Notes: generated by a model from the letters alone, not told the origin. Positions 36,784 through 49,874 are shown, numbered from the stretch's first letter. The stretch is DNA of 64,000 bases from Cognatilysobacter tabacisoli (GCF_003586305.1 NZ_KZ987400.1:716635-780634), one strand, 5' to 3'. Numbers and translations are program-made.

Positions 36784-36815
36784 GGCCGGCCCGTTTCGAC
36801 CACGGTTTCCCGGAC

Positions 36816-40769
<3,954 letters not shown>

Positions 40770-40837
40770 CGGCGTGCCCGGACCGCGCCGGCGCCCGGCG
40801 CGTAGGCGCGGTCGCCATGCGCGGCGTGCAAACGAAG

Positions 40838-40862
40838 AAAGCCTGGCCCTCGCGGGCCAGGC
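40838..40862 (-). terminator. Rho-independent terminator of the HYR/PxKF gene
   Basis: A 9-bp stem GCCTGGCCC / GGGCCAGGC with a 4-nt loop is followed on the minus strand by TTTCTTCGTTTG. It also lies 69 bp after the purL stop but has no T-tract in that direction. Confidence 0.8.
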
Positions 40863-40892
40863 CTGGTGCGCGCCGCTTGCGCGGGCGCTGCG

Positions 40893-43322
40893 TTACTTCA
40901 GTTTGAACAGCGCGGAGCGGACCTGCCCGTCGCGCAGGACCAGCTTCAGCACACGGCACTGGCCGGTCCACGACTTGTCCGTCTTCCAGACGTAGAGGTA
41001 CTGCCCGGCAGTCGCGTCGTACTGGAGGCTGCTGCTGCCGGCCGTCACGGTTTCCTCGACGGCGTCGCCATCGCTCGCGCTGCATGCGATCGCGCCCGAC
41101 GCTGGCGAGCCGGCGGCGAAGATCGCGAGCCCCTGGTTGCCGCCGAGACGGAACTTCACCGGGACCGCGCTGCCGGCCTTCACCGTGTTGAACGTGCCGG
41201 GGTTGTCGACGGGCGCGAAGAATCCGGTCCAGACGTACGACACGACCACGTTGAACTGCACCGGCGCGGCCTGGTTGCCGCGGCTGTCCGCGGACGTGCA
41301 GGTGACCGGGGTGGTGCCGACGGCGAAGCTGCTGCCGCTGGCCGGCAGGCACGTCACGGTCGCCGGACCATCCACCAGGTCGTGCGCGGTCGGCAGCGCA
41401 TAGGCCACCACGGCCTGCGAGTTGGCGGTCGCCGCCGCCTCGACATCGGCGTGCGGGGCGATCAGCGGGCCCGTGGTGTCGCGCACGGTGACGGTGAAGC
41501 CGGCGGTGGCCGCGTTGCCGAAGTCGTCGGATGCCGTGCACGTCACCGTGGTCGTTTCGTCCAGCGGGAACGTGGATCCGGATGCCGGCGTGCACGACAC
41601 CGGCACCGCGCCGGCCACCACGTCGATCGCGGTCGGCGCGAACCCGACGCTCGCGCCGGCCGCCGAAGTGGCCTCCACGGTCTGGTCGCCGGGCAGGTTC
41701 CCGATCGTCGGCGGCCGGGTATCGAGGACGCTGACCGTGAAGAACCTGGGCTCGGCGACGTTGGCGTGCGCGTCGGTCGCGCTGCAGGTCACGGCGGTGT
41801 CGCCCAGCGCGAAGGTGCTGCCCGAGGCCGGCACGCACGTGGCGGGGCGCTGGCCATCGACGATGTCGTCCGAGGTGGCGCTGAACTCGACCACGGCTCC
41901 CGCAGGCCCGGTGGCCTCCGCCGCCTGCGACAGCGGCGCACTGACGACCGGGGCGGTGGTGTCGACCACGCGCACGCCGAATCCGGCTTCGGCGCCATTG
42001 CCCGCCGAGTCGGTGGCAACGCACAGCACCGGCGTGGTCGCGTCGAGCGCGAACAGCGTGCCCGGCGCGGGCTCGCAGACGAAGTACTCGCCGCTGTTCA
42101 CCGCCGGCAGCGGCCCGTCGACGAGGTCGCTCGCGGACACCAGATAGCCCTGATCCGCGCCGACGTGCGCGCCGGCTGCCGACGTCGCCTCGGCGCTGAT
42201 GGTCCCGGCGGGCACGCCGAGGGTCGGCGGCGTCACGTCGCGGACGAACACGTCGCACTCGCGGAACGTGTACAGGCCGCCGGAGTCGGTGACGGTGAGC
42301 CGGTAGGTGAATTTTCCGACCTGCTGGTAGCCCAGCTGCGGTGCGGTGAGCGCGATGGCGCTGGTCGCGAAGTCGCCCAGCGGCAGCACCGCGGAGCCGT
42401 CCCAGCCCGACGTCAGCGTGGTCCACGGGCCGCCGCTCCACGCATATTCGAGGGTGGTGCCGTCCTCGTGGTCCTGCGATGCGCTGCCGTCCAGCGAGAA
42501 CGCTTCGCCTTCGGACAGCTCGAGCAGGTCCATCGGACAGGCGAGCTGCGCGACCGGCGGGTCATTGACCCACGACACGTTCACCGTGACCTCGGCCACG
42601 TCGCTCAGCTGCGCGTCGGACACCGTCAGTCGGAACGTGAGCGTTGCGCCGCCGCTGCCGGCGGTATTCGGCGCGACGAAGCTGGTGTTCGCCGCATCCG
42701 CATCGGCCAGCGCGACCGCCGGTCCGTCCACCTGCGTCCATCGGTAGCTCAGCGTGTCGCCATCGGCATCGGTGCCGCTGCCGAGCAGCTGCACCGTGGC
42801 GCCGTCCGTGACGAGCGCCGGGCTGGCGCTGGCGGTCGCCTCCGGCGCGAGGTTGGCCGAGTGGCTGTTCTGCAGGTTCACCGTCACCGTGTCGGTGGCG
42901 GTCTGGAGGACACCGTTGGCGCCAACGCAGCTGACCTGGAGCTGGAACGTCAGCGGCGTCTGCACCGCGACGTCGGGCGCCTGGAAACGGGCGTACAGGT
43001 CGCCCTGGTTGTCGGTGCCGGTTTCCAGCGCGACCGCCGTGCCGCCGGTCTGCGTCCAGGCGTAGAGCCCGCCGCTGCTGCGCTTGGGCTTGGAACCGCT
43101 ATTGCCGGGCTGCGGCGTCAGCTGGATCGTGTTCGGCACCCACGTCCCGTTGGTCAGGACGAAGTCGGCCTCGGTGCGCGGGTCGCTGCCCTGGATGACC
43201 GCGCTGGGCTCCCCGCGCTGGCAGGTGGCAGTCGCTGCGACGGCCGGCCCGGCCGCGGCGGCCAACGCCACGCACGCGCATGCCAGCGCGGCCCCGTAGC
43301 GGGGCCTGAATCGAAATTTCAT
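40893..43322 (-). CDS. Exported multidomain protein with PKD-like, HYR and C-terminal PxKF domains
   Basis: The 809-residue product has a signal peptide (YGAALACACVALAAAAG, cleaved near residue 29). Two Ig/PKD-like regions follow (about 155-255 and 258-365), then four HYR repeats (starts such as DVTPPTLGVP, DTTAPVVSAP, DTRPPTIGNL, DTTGPLIAPH), each with a CxATDxxGN motif. The end is a PxKF domain: FFAPVDNPGTFNTVKAGS, then VPVKFRLGGNQGL. Such proteins are extracellular or surface adhesin-like; no enzyme domain was seen. It is divergent from gspE, so it may be a type II secretion client (inference). Confidence 0.82.
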   Translation of the reverse strand: MKFRFRPRYGAALACACVALAAAAGPAVAATATCQRGEPSAVIQGSDPRTEADFVLTNGTWVPNTIQLTPQPGNSGSKPKRSSGGLYAWTQTGGTAVALETGTDNQGDLYARFQAPDVAVQTPLTFQLQVSCVGANGVLQTATDTVTVNLQNSHSANLAPEATASASPALVTDGATVQLLGSGTDADGDTLSYRWTQVDGPAVALADADAANTSFVAPNTAGSGGATLTFRLTVSDAQLSDVAEVTVNVSWVNDPPVAQLACPMDLLELSEGEAFSLDGSASQDHEDGTTLEYAWSGGPWTTLTSGWDGSAVLPLGDFATSAIALTAPQLGYQQVGKFTYRLTVTDSGGLYTFRECDVFVRDVTPPTLGVPAGTISAEATSAAGAHVGADQGYLVSASDLVDGPLPAVNSGEYFVCEPAPGTLFALDATTPVLCVATDSAGNGAEAGFGVRVVDTTAPVVSAPLSQAAEATGPAGAVVEFSATSDDIVDGQRPATCVPASGSTFALGDTAVTCSATDAHANVAEPRFFTVSVLDTRPPTIGNLPGDQTVEATSAAGASVGFAPTAIDVVAGAVPVSCTPASGSTFPLDETTTVTCTASDDFGNAATAGFTVTVRDTTGPLIAPHADVEAAATANSQAVVAYALPTAHDLVDGPATVTCLPASGSSFAVGTTPVTCTSADSRGNQAAPVQFNVVVSYVWTGFFAPVDNPGTFNTVKAGSAVPVKFRLGGNQGLAIFAAGSPASGAIACSASDGDAVEETVTAGSSSLQYDATAGQYLYVWKTDKSWTGQCRVLKLVLRDGQVRSALFKLK

Positions 43323-43570
43323 TGTCTTCCCCTGTTTGTGTGGCGGCTACCGTGCGGAGGCCCCATGTCCCGGCGCCAGGCCGGATCGCGTCTCCACACA
43401 GCAGGGGCAACGCGTCCGGCCGGCGGCACCGGCCATGCCGTGCTCGTGCACGGCCGGTGGACTGCCGCGGCGAACTCGGAGCCCCCGGTGGGCTACGCTT
43501 CGGCACGGATCCGCGGCGTCGGCCACGCTATGCCCAGCTGCTAAAGTCCGGGGACGCACGGAGAACAGTC
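43323..43570. promoter_or_regulatory. Divergent promoter region between the HYR/PxKF gene and gspE
   Basis: A Shine-Dalgarno GGGGA lies before the minus-strand ATG 43322. On the plus strand TAAAGT (43542-43547) is a candidate -10 for the gsp operon, and GGAG lies 7 nt before the GTG start. No clear operator is visible. Confidence 0.45.
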
Positions 43571-45298
43571 GTGAATGCAGTCGTGGATACCCACTCGCAT
43601 GCGCCGGACGGAGAAAGCGCCGACGAGCGCATCGTCGCCGCGCTGCTGGCCAAGGGCCGGCTCAAGGACGCGGACCTCGCGCGCGCGCGCCGGCTGCAGG
43701 ACGAAACCGGCGGCGGGCTGCTGACCCTGCTGACCCGGCTGGGCCTGGTGTCCGAGCGCGACCACGCCGAGGCCTGCGCCGAGGTCCTCGACCTGCCGCT
43801 GGTCAGCACCAAGGACGCGCCGGAACTCCCGCCGGAAGGCGTGGCGCTCACGCTGAAGTTCATGAAGCAGTTCGCGGTCTGCCCGATCGCCGACAGCGAG
43901 TCGATCGTCGACGTCGTGCTCGCCGACCCGCAGGATGCCTACACCCTCGACGCCGTGCGTCTGGCCACCGGCCGCGACGTGCGCCCGCACGTGGCGCTGC
44001 GCTCGGAGATCGACGACCTGATCGAGCGCTGGTACGGGCAGGGCCGCAGCGCGATGGGGGCGATCGTCGAGACCGCCGAGGGCGAGACCGGCGGCGACCT
44101 CGAGGACGTCGAGCACCTGCGCGACCTTGCCTCCGAGGCGCCGGTGATCCGGCTGGTCAACCTCGTGATCCAGCGCGCGGTCGAACTGCGCGCGTCGGAC
44201 ATCCACATCGAGCCGTTCGAGAACCGGCTGAAGGTCCGCTACCGCGTCGACGGCGTGCTGATCGAGGGCGAGAGCCCGCCGGCCAACCTGACCGCGGCGG
44301 TGATCAGCCGCATCAAGATCATGGCCAAGCTCAACATCGCCGAGCGCCGCCTGCCGCAGGACGGCCGGATCATGCTGCGCGTGCAGGGCAAGGAGCTCGA
44401 CCTGCGCGTCAGCACCATGCCGACCGCGCACGGCGAGAGCGTGGTGATGCGCCTGCTCGACCGCGAGACGGTGGTGTTCGACTTCAAGCGGCTCGGCTTC
44501 ACCGACCACTTCCTGCCGCAGTTCCAGAAGGTGCTCGACCAGCCACACGGGATCCTGCTGGTGACCGGCCCGACCGGCTCGGGCAAGACCACCACGCTGT
44601 ACACCGCGCTGAGCAAGCTCAACACCGCCGACGTCAAGATCATCACCGTCGAGGACCCGGTCGAGTACCAGCTCGAGGGCATCAACCAGATCCAGGCCAA
44701 GCCGCAGATCGGGCTCGACTTCGCCCACGCGCTGCGGTCGATCGTCCGCCAGGATCCGGACATCATCATGATCGGCGAGATGCGCGACCTCGAGACCGCG
44801 CGCATCGCGATCCAGTCGGCGCTGACCGGCCACCTGGTGCTGTCGACGCTGCACACCAACAATGCCGCCGGCGGAATCACCCGCCTGCTCGACATGGGCG
44901 TCGAGGACTACCTGCTGACGTCGACGATCAACGGCATCCTCGCCCAGCGCCTGGTGCGGCGGCTCGAGCCGACCCACGCCGAGCGCTACGCCGCCTCGCC
45001 GGAGCAGATCGATAAGTTCGGCCTGCGCCGCTACCAGCCCGACGGCGAGATCCACCTGTACCGCGCGCGCGGTTCGGCGCTGGCGCCGACCGGCTACCTC
45101 GGCCGCACGACGATCATGGAGTTCCTCGTGATGAACGACGAGCTGCGGCGCGCGGTGATGCGCCACGCCGGCATGGGCGAGCTCGAGCAGCTCGCGCGCG
45201 ACGCCGGCATGCGCACGATGTACGAGGACGGCATCGCCAAGGCGCTGGCCGGCGAGACCACGATCGAGGAAGTGCTGCGCGTGACCGAGGACGCGTAA
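43571..45298 (+). CDS. gspE: Type II secretion ATPase GspE
   Basis: GTG 43571 follows GGAG at 7 nt, giving 575 residues. This cytoplasmic hexameric ATPase powers pseudopilus assembly. An N-terminal MshEN-like domain is followed by Walker A GPTGSGKT (K339 the lysine), the Asp box, Walker B IIMIGEMRDLETA, and the His box (TGHLVLSTLHTNNA). The zinc-binding tetracysteine region expected after LAQRLVRRL contains no cysteine: EPTHAERYAASP and YRARGSALAPTGYLGRTTI stand in its place. It heads gspEFGHIJKLMND. Confidence 0.95.
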   Translation: MNAVVDTHSHAPDGESADERIVAALLAKGRLKDADLARARRLQDETGGGLLTLLTRLGLVSERDHAEACAEVLDLPLVSTKDAPELPPEGVALTLKFMKQFAVCPIADSESIVDVVLADPQDAYTLDAVRLATGRDVRPHVALRSEIDDLIERWYGQGRSAMGAIVETAEGETGGDLEDVEHLRDLASEAPVIRLVNLVIQRAVELRASDIHIEPFENRLKVRYRVDGVLIEGESPPANLTAAVISRIKIMAKLNIAERRLPQDGRIMLRVQGKELDLRVSTMPTAHGESVVMRLLDRETVVFDFKRLGFTDHFLPQFQKVLDQPHGILLVTGPTGSGKTTTLYTALSKLNTADVKIITVEDPVEYQLEGINQIQAKPQIGLDFAHALRSIVRQDPDIIMIGEMRDLETARIAIQSALTGHLVLSTLHTNNAAGGITRLLDMGVEDYLLTSTINGILAQRLVRRLEPTHAERYAASPEQIDKFGLRRYQPDGEIHLYRARGSALAPTGYLGRTTIMEFLVMNDELRRAVMRHAGMGELEQLARDAGMRTMYEDGIAKALAGETTIEEVLRVTEDA

Positions 45299-45301
45299 GC
45301 G

Positions 45302-46519
45302 ATGCCGCTCTACCACTACAAGGCGCTGAACGCCCGCGGCGAAGTGCTCGACGGCCAGATGGAGGCCGCCAGCAACGGCGAGGTCGTCGCGCGTCTTCAG
45401 GAGCAGGGCCACCTGCCGATCGAGGCGCGGCTGGCGAGCGAGGGCGGCGGCGCGTCGACCTGGCGCGCGCTGCTGAAGCCCAAGCCGTTCGCCGGCGCGC
45501 GGCTGGTGCAGTTCACCCAGCAGCTGGCGACGCTGCTCGGCGCCGGCCAGCCGCTCGACCGCGCGCTGACGATCCTGCTCGAACTGCCCGAGGACGAAGC
45601 GGCGCGCCGCACGATCGCCGACGTGCGCGACGCGGTGCGCGGCGGCAGCGCGCTTTCGACCGCGCTCGAGCGCCAGCACGGCACGTTCTCGCGGCTGTAC
45701 GTCAACATGGTCCGCGCCGGCGAGGCCGGCGGCACGATGCACGAGACGCTCGCGCGGCTGGCCGACTACCTCGAGCGCGCGCGCGCGCTGCAGGGACGGG
45801 TGATCAACGCGCTGATCTACCCGGCGATCCTGCTGGTGATGGTCGGCCTGAGCCTGCTGTTCCTGCTCGGCTACGTGGTGCCGCAGTTCGCGCAGATGTA
45901 CGAGAGCCTGGACGCGCCGCTGCCGTTCTTCACCAAGATCATCCTGGCGCTGGGCCTGTTCGTGCGCGACTGGTGGATCGTGCTGCTGGTGGTGCCGGCG
46001 CTGGCCGCGCTGTGGTTCGACCGCAAGCGCCGCGACCCGGTGTTTCGCGAGGCCTTCGACGGGTGGCTGCTGCGGCGCAAGCTCGCCGGTGGACTGGTGG
46101 CCAAGATCGAGACCGCGCGGCTGGCACGCACGCTCGGCACGCTCGTGCGCAACGGCGTGCCGCTGCTGACGGCCCTGGGCATCGGCCGCAACGTGCTCGG
46201 CAACCGCGTGCTGGCCGCCGACGTCGACGCCGCCGCGGCCGAGGTCAAGAACGGCGTGCCGCTGTCGATCGCGCTCGGCAAGGGCAAGCGCTTCCCGCGC
46301 CTGGCGCTGCAGATGGTGCAGGTCGGCGAGGAGTCCGGCGCGCTCGACGCGATGCTGGTCAAGACTGCCGAGACGTTCGAGACCGAAACCGGGCTCGCGC
46401 TCGACCGCCTGCTTGCGGCGCTGGTGCCGGTGGTGACGATCGTGTTGGCCGGGATCGTCGGCATCGTGGTGATCGCGGTGCTGATGCCGCTGTACGACCT
46501 TACGAGCGCGATTGGGTGA
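45302..46519 (+). CDS. gspF: Type II secretion inner-membrane platform protein GspF
   Basis: This 405-residue polytopic platform protein contacts GspE and GspL. It has two tandem GspF cytoplasmic domains (about 70-190 and 275-395), each with a family stretch such as LVQFTQQLATLLGAGQPLDRAL. Membrane segments are YPAILLVMVGLSLLFLLGYV, WWIVLLVVPALAALW and VTIVLAGIVGIVVIAVLMPL. It lies 3 nt after gspE. The gene ends ATT GGG TGA, and a two-hairpin repeat element begins directly after it. Confidence 0.95.
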   Translation: MPLYHYKALNARGEVLDGQMEAASNGEVVARLQEQGHLPIEARLASEGGGASTWRALLKPKPFAGARLVQFTQQLATLLGAGQPLDRALTILLELPEDEAARRTIADVRDAVRGGSALSTALERQHGTFSRLYVNMVRAGEAGGTMHETLARLADYLERARALQGRVINALIYPAILLVMVGLSLLFLLGYVVPQFAQMYESLDAPLPFFTKIILALGLFVRDWWIVLLVVPALAALWFDRKRRDPVFREAFDGWLLRRKLAGGLVAKIETARLARTLGTLVRNGVPLLTALGIGRNVLGNRVLAADVDAAAAEVKNGVPLSIALGKGKRFPRLALQMVQVGEESGALDAMLVKTAETFETETGLALDRLLAALVPVVTIVLAGIVGIVVIAVLMPLYDLTSAIG

Positions 46520-46618
46520 GCAGGGCCTGCTCGCGCGGCACTGCCGCGCAGGCCCTGCGAACGCCCGCCGCGCTGCGGCGGGCCGGAGTCGCGACGATCC
46601 GGCTTCAGCGCGGCATTC
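46514..46618 (+). repeat. Two-hairpin 3'-end element at gspF, inside the type II secretion operon
   Basis: After the gspF TGA come GCAGGGCCT, a GCTC bulge, GCGCGGC-ACT-GCCGCGC and AGGCCCTGC (46520-46558), then GAAC and hairpin 2 GCCCGCCGC-GCT-GCGGCGGGC (46563-46583), CCGGA and a tail containing GGCTTCAGCGCGG. This is the best-preserved single copy. Confidence 0.88.
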
Positions 46619-46865
46619 GCCTTCTCCACGGTTGCCGCAGCCGCATGCTCCAGCGCCGTGCGCATCCAAAAGAAGCGCTGTCCCGAGGCCATCGCGTGAT
46701 TTATCTAGCTGTCTGTTCCGACAACCGCGCCGCGCAAGCGTGCACCACGGCCGCGCGCTCGCGCACAATCGGGCACAGGCAACCCTATAGCGCGAATGGA
46801 GCTCGCGGCCCGGCCGGCGCTCCGTTCCGACTTCCTTCCACCGACGTTTGAACTTGGACCCGACG
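46619..46865. other. gspF-gspG intergenic remainder, possible internal promoter
   Basis: These 247 bp hold no gene. A locally AT-richer patch (GTGATTTATCTAGCTG, near 46695) and CCTATAGCG (near 46784) are weak -10-like signals. gspG onwards may therefore have a separate promoter, with the two-hairpin element as the boundary. Confidence 0.35.
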
Positions 46866-47300
46866 ATGCGCAACCGCCGTTCCCTGACCCGCTCCCCGTC
46901 CGCCGCCGCGCAGCGCGGCATGAGCCTGATCGAGATCATCATCGTCATCGTGCTGATCGGCGCGGTGATCGCGTTCGTCGGCACCCGCGTGATTGGCGGC
47001 AAGGACCGAGGCGACTACAACCTGGCCAAGTCCCAGGTGTCGACCCTGGCCGGCAAGATCGAGGCGTTCCAGATGGACACCGGCCGCCTGCCGGCCTCGC
47101 TCGACGAACTGGTCACACAGCCCGGCGACGCCAGCGGCTGGCTCGGCCCGTATGCGAAGGAGGCCGAACTGAAGGACCCGTGGGGCCGCGCTTTCGACTA
47201 CCGGACCCCGGGTGAATCGCGCGATTTCGATCTGGTCAGCCTCGGCAAGGACGGGCAGCCGGGCGGCACCAGCGTCGACGCCGACATCGTTTACGAGTAA
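46866..47300 (+). CDS. gspG: Type II secretion major pseudopilin GspG
   Basis: ATG 46866 gives 144 residues; an in-frame TTG at 46848 is less likely. The prepilin site reads QRG/MSLIEIIIVIVLIGAVI, with the conserved Glu at +5 and Met rather than Phe at +1. The C-terminal domain carries the GspG calcium and DPWGRAFDYRTPGE stretch. It is the main subunit of the pseudopilus. The prepilin peptidase needed to process it is not encoded in this window. Confidence 0.95.
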   Translation: MRNRRSLTRSPSAAAQRGMSLIEIIIVIVLIGAVIAFVGTRVIGGKDRGDYNLAKSQVSTLAGKIEAFQMDTGRLPASLDELVTQPGDASGWLGPYAKEAELKDPWGRAFDYRTPGESRDFDLVSLGKDGQPGGTSVDADIVYE

Positions 47301-47321
47301 GCGCCGGCGCAGGCCACGACC

Positions 47322-47777
47322 ATGCAGCATCGCGTCCGCGGCGTGTCGTTGCTGGAGATGCTGCTCGTGGTCGCGCTGATCGCCGGCGCCAGCGTGCTGG
47401 CGATGGCGGCGTTCGGCGGCGGCATGGCCGGCCTCCAGCTGCGCAGCGAGGCGCGCGAGATCGCCGCGCAGCTGCGCTTCACCCGCACCCACGCGATCGC
47501 CACCGGTCAGCCGCAGCGCTTCACGATCAACCCGCAGGCGCATGCGTGGACCGCGCCGCGAAACCGCAGCGGCACCGTGCCCGATACGCTCGGCGTGACG
47601 TTCACCGGCGCGCGTGAGCTGCAGCCGTCGGAGGGCGAGGGCGCGATCGTGTTCTTCGCCGACGGCGCGTCGACCGGCGGCCGTGTGCAGCTGCGGCGCG
47701 AGCAGGCGGCATGGAACATCGACGTGGCGTGGCTCACCGGCGAGGTGAAGCTGCGCCAGGTGGAGGCCGAGCGGTGA
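47322..47777 (+). CDS. gspH: Type II secretion minor pseudopilin GspH
   Basis: This 151-residue pseudopilin has the prepilin leader MQHRVRG/VSLLEMLLVVALIA with Glu at +5. The C-terminal beta domain is typical of GspH (IAAQLRFTRTHAIATGQPQ, then IVFFADGASTGG). It sits at the base of the minor-pseudopilin tip complex. It begins 21 nt after gspG and overlaps gspI by 4 nt (GTGA). Confidence 0.9.
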   Translation: MQHRVRGVSLLEMLLVVALIAGASVLAMAAFGGGMAGLQLRSEAREIAAQLRFTRTHAIATGQPQRFTINPQAHAWTAPRNRSGTVPDTLGVTFTGARELQPSEGEGAIVFFADGASTGGRVQLRREQAAWNIDVAWLTGEVKLRQVEAER

Positions 47778-48262
47778 GCCGGTCGCCGCGCCTGCCGCCG
47801 CACCCGGCATGCGTGCGCGCGCGTCGCCCGCTCGGCCGTGCCGGGCGCCACGCGCAGCGCGGCTACACGCTGCTCGAGGTGATCGTCGCGTTCGCGCTGC
47901 TCGCGCTCGCCTTGACGCTGCTGCTCGGCACGCTGTCGGGCGCGGCCCGGCAGGTGCGCTGGTCCGGCGATGCCGGCCGCGCGGCGCTGCATGCGCAGTC
48001 GCTGCTCGACCAGGTCGGCGTCGGCGCGCCGATCGAAGTGGGCGAGTCCGGCGGCGAACTCGACGGCGGCCGCTACCGGTGGGCGCTCGACGTGCGCCCA
48101 TGGCGCGACCCGTCGACGCCACCCGACGCGCCGCTCGAGCCGGCGGCGCCTCAGCTGTTCGAGATCACCCTGTCGGTGCGGTGGGGCGAGGGGCGTCCCG
48201 GCGATCGCGTCGAACTGCGCACGCTGCGGCTGGCGCCCGCGACGGCGGAGGTGGCGCTGTGA
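47774..48262 (+). CDS. gspI: Type II secretion minor pseudopilin GspI
   Basis: GTG 47774 overlaps the gspH stop, giving 162 residues. The leader is unusually long, 30 basic residues before the prepilin site QRG/YTLLEVIVAFALLALALTL with Glu at +5. GspI forms the tip trimer with GspJ and GspK. It overlaps gspJ by 4 nt (GTGA). Confidence 0.88.
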   Translation: MSRSPRLPPHPACVRARRPLGRAGRHAQRGYTLLEVIVAFALLALALTLLLGTLSGAARQVRWSGDAGRAALHAQSLLDQVGVGAPIEVGESGGELDGGRYRWALDVRPWRDPSTPPDAPLEPAAPQLFEITLSVRWGEGRPGDRVELRTLRLAPATAEVAL

Positions 48263-48975
48263 ATCCGCGCGGCCGCTTCCCTCCTGCACGCCGCCCGTAC
48301 GGCCCCACTGCCGCTGGACGGCACGCCGGCGCGCAGCGCGGCTTCACCCTGATCGAAGTGCTGCTGGCGACCGCGCTGCTCGCCGGCGGACTCGCGCTCG
48401 CGTTCGCCACGATCGCGGCGGCGACCCGCACCAGCGCGCGCGGCGAGGCGATTGCCGCGGACAGCGAGCGCATGCGCGCGGTCGCCGGGTTCCTGCGCGC
48501 GCGCATCGGCGCCGCGCGTGCGGTGCCGTTCGCGCTCGACGAATCCAGCGCCCTGCCGCAGCGCTTCATCGGCGAGCCCGACCGGCTGCGCTTCGTCGCC
48601 GACCTGCCGGACTACCTCGGCCAGGGCGGGCCGTACCTGCACGACTTCGCCGTCGAGGACGCCGACGACGGCGTGCGCGTCACGCTCGCGCTGTCGCTGG
48701 TGCTGGCCGGCGAAACCTTCGACGACGACCCGCCGCGCGCGCCGGAGCCTCTGGTCGAAGGCCTGTCGGAAGCCGGGTTCCGCTACCGCGCGCTCGACGA
48801 AAGCGGCGAACTCGGCGAGTGGCAGGAGCGCTGGACGACGACCGACCAGCTGCCGCTGCTGGTCGAGGTGACCCTCGTCGACGGCACCGGCCGGGCGTGG
48901 CCGCCGCTGGTGATCGCGCCGCGGCTGGCGGTGCCCGCGACTGCCGGGCAGGCGGCGCCGGTGATCACCGAATGA
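48259..48975 (+). CDS. gspJ: Type II secretion minor pseudopilin GspJ
   Basis: GTG 48259 overlaps the gspI stop; the product is 238 residues. The leader is also long (29 residues), then the classic site QRG/FTLIEVLLATALLAGGLAL. The remainder is the GspJ domain, including FVADLPDYLGQGGPYLHDF. It is part of the tip complex with GspI and GspK and overlaps gspK as ATGA. Confidence 0.88.
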   Translation: MNPRGRFPPARRPYGPTAAGRHAGAQRGFTLIEVLLATALLAGGLALAFATIAAATRTSARGEAIAADSERMRAVAGFLRARIGAARAVPFALDESSALPQRFIGEPDRLRFVADLPDYLGQGGPYLHDFAVEDADDGVRVTLALSLVLAGETFDDDPPRAPEPLVEGLSEAGFRYRALDESGELGEWQERWTTTDQLPLLVEVTLVDGTGRAWPPLVIAPRLAVPATAGQAAPVITE

Positions 48976-49874
48976 GCGCGCCGCTCGCCACCCGAACGGG
49001 TGACGGCGCGCGCGGCGCGGCGCTGCTGCTCGTGCTGTGGCTGATCGCGCTGCTGGCCGCGGTGGTCGGTGCGTTCGCGCTGACCGCGCGCATCGAACAG
49101 ATGCAGGGGCGCGTGCTCGCACGCGGCCTGGCCGCCGAAGGCGCGGCGCGCGCCGGGATCGAGTACGCACTCACGCGCGTCAATGCGAGCGACCCGCGGC
49201 GCCAGTGGCAGCCCGACGGTCGCCCGCACGCGTGGCGCTTCGCCGACGCCGAGGTCGAAGTGGCGCTGGTCGACGAGAACGGCAAGGTCGACCTCAACCA
49301 GGCCGACGCGACGCTGCTGACCGAACTGCTCAATCGACTCGAGGTCGAGCCGCAGGCCGCCGCGCGGCTGGCGTCGGCGATCCTCGACTGGCGCGACCCC
49401 GACACGCTGACCCAGCCGGCCGGCGGCGGCGAGGACGCCGACTACGCCAGTGCCGGCCGCATCTACGGCGCCAAGGACGCGGAGTTCGAGAGCGTCGCCG
49501 AGCTCGAGCAGGTGCTCGGCTTCACCCCTGCGCTTTACGCGCGGGTGCGGCCGCACGTCACCGTGTACAGCGGCCGGCAGCGTCCCGATCCGGCGTTTGC
49601 CAGTGCGGAAGTGCTCGATGCGATGGGGCTGCAGGGGAACGACCTCGTCGCGCAGCGGCGCCAGTGGAATCCGGAGTCGGGCCAGCCAGCGCCGGGGCTG
49701 CCGACGGGGGAGTCGCTCGTGGGCAGTCAGAGCGGCACGTATAGTATCGACAGCCGCGCGCGGCTCGGGGATGGTCGCGAAGCGGTCCTGCGGGTCGTCG
49801 TGCGCACGGGCGGTGCAGGGCCGGGTATGGCCTACACGCCGCTGCGCTGGGAGGAGGGAGCTTCACCGCGATGA
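48972..49874 (+). CDS. gspK: Type II secretion minor pseudopilin GspK
   Basis: This 300-residue pseudopilin caps the pseudopilus tip. As in other GspK proteins, the prepilin helix lacks Glu at +5: GARG/AALLLVLWLIALLAAVV. The large helical domain shows the family stretch VDENGKVDLNQA, then ILDWRDPD and YASAGRIYGAKDAEFESV. ATG 48972 overlaps the gspJ stop; the end overlaps gspL by 4 nt. Confidence 0.92.
   Translation: MSAPLATRTGDGARGAALLLVLWLIALLAAVVGAFALTARIEQMQGRVLARGLAAEGAARAGIEYALTRVNASDPRRQWQPDGRPHAWRFADAEVEVALVDENGKVDLNQADATLLTELLNRLEVEPQAAARLASAILDWRDPDTLTQPAGGGEDADYASAGRIYGAKDAEFESVAELEQVLGFTPALYARVRPHVTVYSGRQRPDPAFASAEVLDAMGLQGNDLVAQRRQWNPESGQPAPGLPTGESLVGSQSGTYSIDSRARLGDGREAVLRVVVRTGGAGPGMAYTPLRWEEGASPR

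Noticed and set aside
43322-43570. Longer N-terminus for GspE
   Set aside because: GTG 43571 has a well-spaced GGAG, and the extra residues upstream are Arg/Gly-rich without family similarity.
43541-47002. 1153-codon open frame antisense to gspE-gspG
   Set aside because: It spans three well-recognised genes on the other strand and shows no family features.
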